A stretch of 5,810 nt of DNA. Source: Oscillospiraceae bacterium. Lineage in GTDB: Bacteria > Bacillota > Clostridia > Oscillospirales > Ruminococcaceae. A program made the position numbers and the translations under genes. Positions 5,048 to 5,810 of the stretch are shown here, in pieces. The DNA lies in the NCBI GenBank assembly GCA_017424665.1, contig JAFOYK010000016.1:1-5810 (forward strand), written 5' to 3'. Numbering within the stretch: the stretch's first letter is position 1; each line of letters starts with the position of its first letter. The notes under the pieces are model-generated. The model did no database searches. It saw only the letters and a program-made list of their open reading frames with translations, and was not told the DNA's origin.

Positions 5048-5640
5048 TATGTGGGAAGCTGATGGCCAACAAGACCATAGAAAGCAAGGGAAAGAAGTCC
5101 GAGATAGATAAGCGCAATCGGAACTCCGCGGAAAATTTTCGGAACACGGCAATATTCAAGCCTTGTAAGACCATAGCCGACTATTACCGCCGCAAGACCG
5201 AAACCAAGGCTCATTCCGATTCCGTAGCCAACGGTGCTGATAAGGTCGAGCCTTATGTTAGCGGGAACAAGAAGAGTTCCGAGGGCGGCGCAGTTGAAAA
5301 CGGCTGTTCCGAGATTAAGGCCGGGGTTTTCAAATTTTTCCGGGAAAAATTTGATTATCACAAAATATGCGGCAAGATATACCGCCGCGGTTATTGCGAT
5401 GAACATTATCGGAACGAGAACGTGGCTCATTTCGTGGGAATGCAATAATCCGCGAAGAGGATAACCGATTATTCCGGAAAGGGTTGTAACACCGGTTAAA
5501 AGAAGGGTATATTTTAAAATTTCCTTCGGATTTTTGGTAAGATAGAAAAGCCAGCTTGTTCCAAGGGCTCTTGTGAAAATAATATTTTCAACGAAAAGCG
5601 CCGTAAGCATCATGGTGAGGAACTGAACAATATAACTCAT
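5047..5640 (-). CDS. rnfA: Rnf electron transport complex subunit RnfA
   Basis: RnfA is an integral membrane subunit of the ion-pumping ferredoxin:NAD+ oxidoreductase. The 197-residue protein has six likely membrane segments (about 3-22, 41-62, 74-96, 107-126, 132-155, 171-191). Its second half is typical: FNCAALG (115-121), GFGLAAVI, then VPKIFRGVPIALI and LSLAF, matching RsxA/RnfA. RnfA and RnfE each normally supply two cysteines, thought to hold a [2Fe-2S] cluster inside the membrane. Here Cys117 is kept, but the LG-x-C-P site near residue 29 reads LGTSW, so Ser29 replaces the first cysteine. The ATG overlaps the rnfE stop as ATGA, and GAGG (5648-5651) lies 7 bases upstream. In clostridial rnfCDGEAB operons rnfB should follow; here a DUF4015 gene follows instead. 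Confidence 0.93.
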   Translation of the reverse strand: MSYIVQFLTMMLTALFVENIIFTRALGTSWLFYLTKNPKEILKYTLLLTGVTTLSGIIGYPLRGLLHSHEMSHVLVPIMFIAITAAVYLAAYFVIIKFFPEKFENPGLNLGTAVFNCAALGTLLVPANIRLDLISTVGYGIGMSLGFGLAAVIVGYGLTRLEYCRVPKIFRGVPIALIYLGLLSLAFYGLVGHQLPT

Positions 5641-5810
5641 AAGGATTCCTCACCGCCTTTTTTATCGTTTTTTGAAGCAAATTCCTTCACCCAGTTAAGG
5701 ATTGCGGCCATGAATCCGAGGAAAATGAATCCCCAGAAAGGAAGTTTGGCCGCGGGGTAATAAGCTTCGGAAAATTTAAAATTCCAAAGGCTTCCGTTTC
5801 CGAGAAATTC
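5637..5810 (-). CDS. rnfE: RnfE, C-terminal part (cut by the window edge)
   Basis: An open frame of 57 codons enters from the right edge and ends in TGA at 5639-5637, overlapping the rnfA start as ATGA. It begins EFLGNGSLWN, like the RE-LG-G-L-G segment before the last membrane helix of RnfE. A hydrophobic helix follows (PFWGFIFLGFMAAILNW), then a charged tail rich in Lys, Asp and Glu. RnfE is the partner of RnfA in the membrane core of the Rnf complex, and the gene order E-A is as in clostridial and Bacteroidetes operons. The N-terminal cysteine motifs lie outside the window, so cluster ligands cannot be checked. The identification rests on the C-terminal pattern and the neighbour. Confidence 0.82.
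   Translation of the reverse strand, partial: EFLGNGSLWNFKFSEAYYPAAKLPFWGFIFLGFMAAILNWVKEFASKNDKKGGEESL

Noticed and set aside
5011..5448. Plus-strand open frame of 145 codons antisense to rnfA
   Set aside because: It is Lys/Arg/Asn-rich with no recognisable domain and no ribosome binding site. The opposite strand encodes a clear six-helix RnfA.
1..5810. Mobile element, phage, CRISPR or defence island
   Set aside because: No transposase, integrase, direct-repeat array or toxin-antitoxin pair was seen. All but one gene belongs to a known housekeeping, redox or sporulation family or a recognised domain family.

Overview
The window looks like chromosomal DNA from a strictly anaerobic, spore-forming Firmicute of the class Clostridia. 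The basis is a SpoVT sporulation regulator close to the Bacillus type, an Rnf ferredoxin:NAD+ oxidoreductase, a superoxide reductase with a ferritin, AT-rich intergenic DNA, and strong GGAGG-type ribosome binding sites, one of which serves a TTG start. No rRNA, tRNA, CRISPR array, insertion sequence or phage gene was seen. Coding density is high, and every non-coding gap is shorter than about 135 bases.

Layout, left to right. (1) 1-125 is AT-rich leader DNA with a long imperfect hairpin and a sigma-A-like promoter. It drives a 75-residue protein of unknown function (126-353, +). (2) A perfect bidirectional terminator at 363-390 separates it from convergent spoVT (397-939, -). A sigma-G-like promoter precedes spoVT. 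(3) A second bidirectional hairpin (1025-1057) ends a minus-strand two-gene operon of superoxide reductase (desulfoferrodoxin, 1607-1987) followed by non-haem ferritin (1070-1582). (4) A minus-strand M14 zinc peptidase of the gamma-D-glutamyl-L-diamino-acid endopeptidase type (2093-2986) starts with TTG and is divergent from (5) a Nudix ADP-ribose pyrophosphatase, nudF type (3068-3604, +). (6) A third shared terminator (3613-3645) lies between nudF and the convergent operon rnfE(partial)-rnfA-DUF4015, which runs leftward from the right edge.

How the genes work together. The superoxide reductase turns superoxide into hydrogen peroxide, and ferritin can remove ferrous iron with that peroxide, so the pair forms an oxygen-stress unit that limits Fenton chemistry. 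RnfE and RnfA are membrane subunits of an ion-pumping ferredoxin:NAD+ complex. SpoVT and possibly the peptidase relate to spore development or peptidoglycan turnover.

Most of the window is conventional. The points most worth following are at the right end. The RnfA has Ser29 where the family carries a cysteine thought to bind the intramembrane [2Fe-2S] cluster. The usual clostridial rnfB is not downstream of rnfA. A membrane-anchored glycosidase-like protein (DUF4015) sits there instead, 12 bases after the rnfA stop. I did not find a clearly new multi-gene defence or mobile system.
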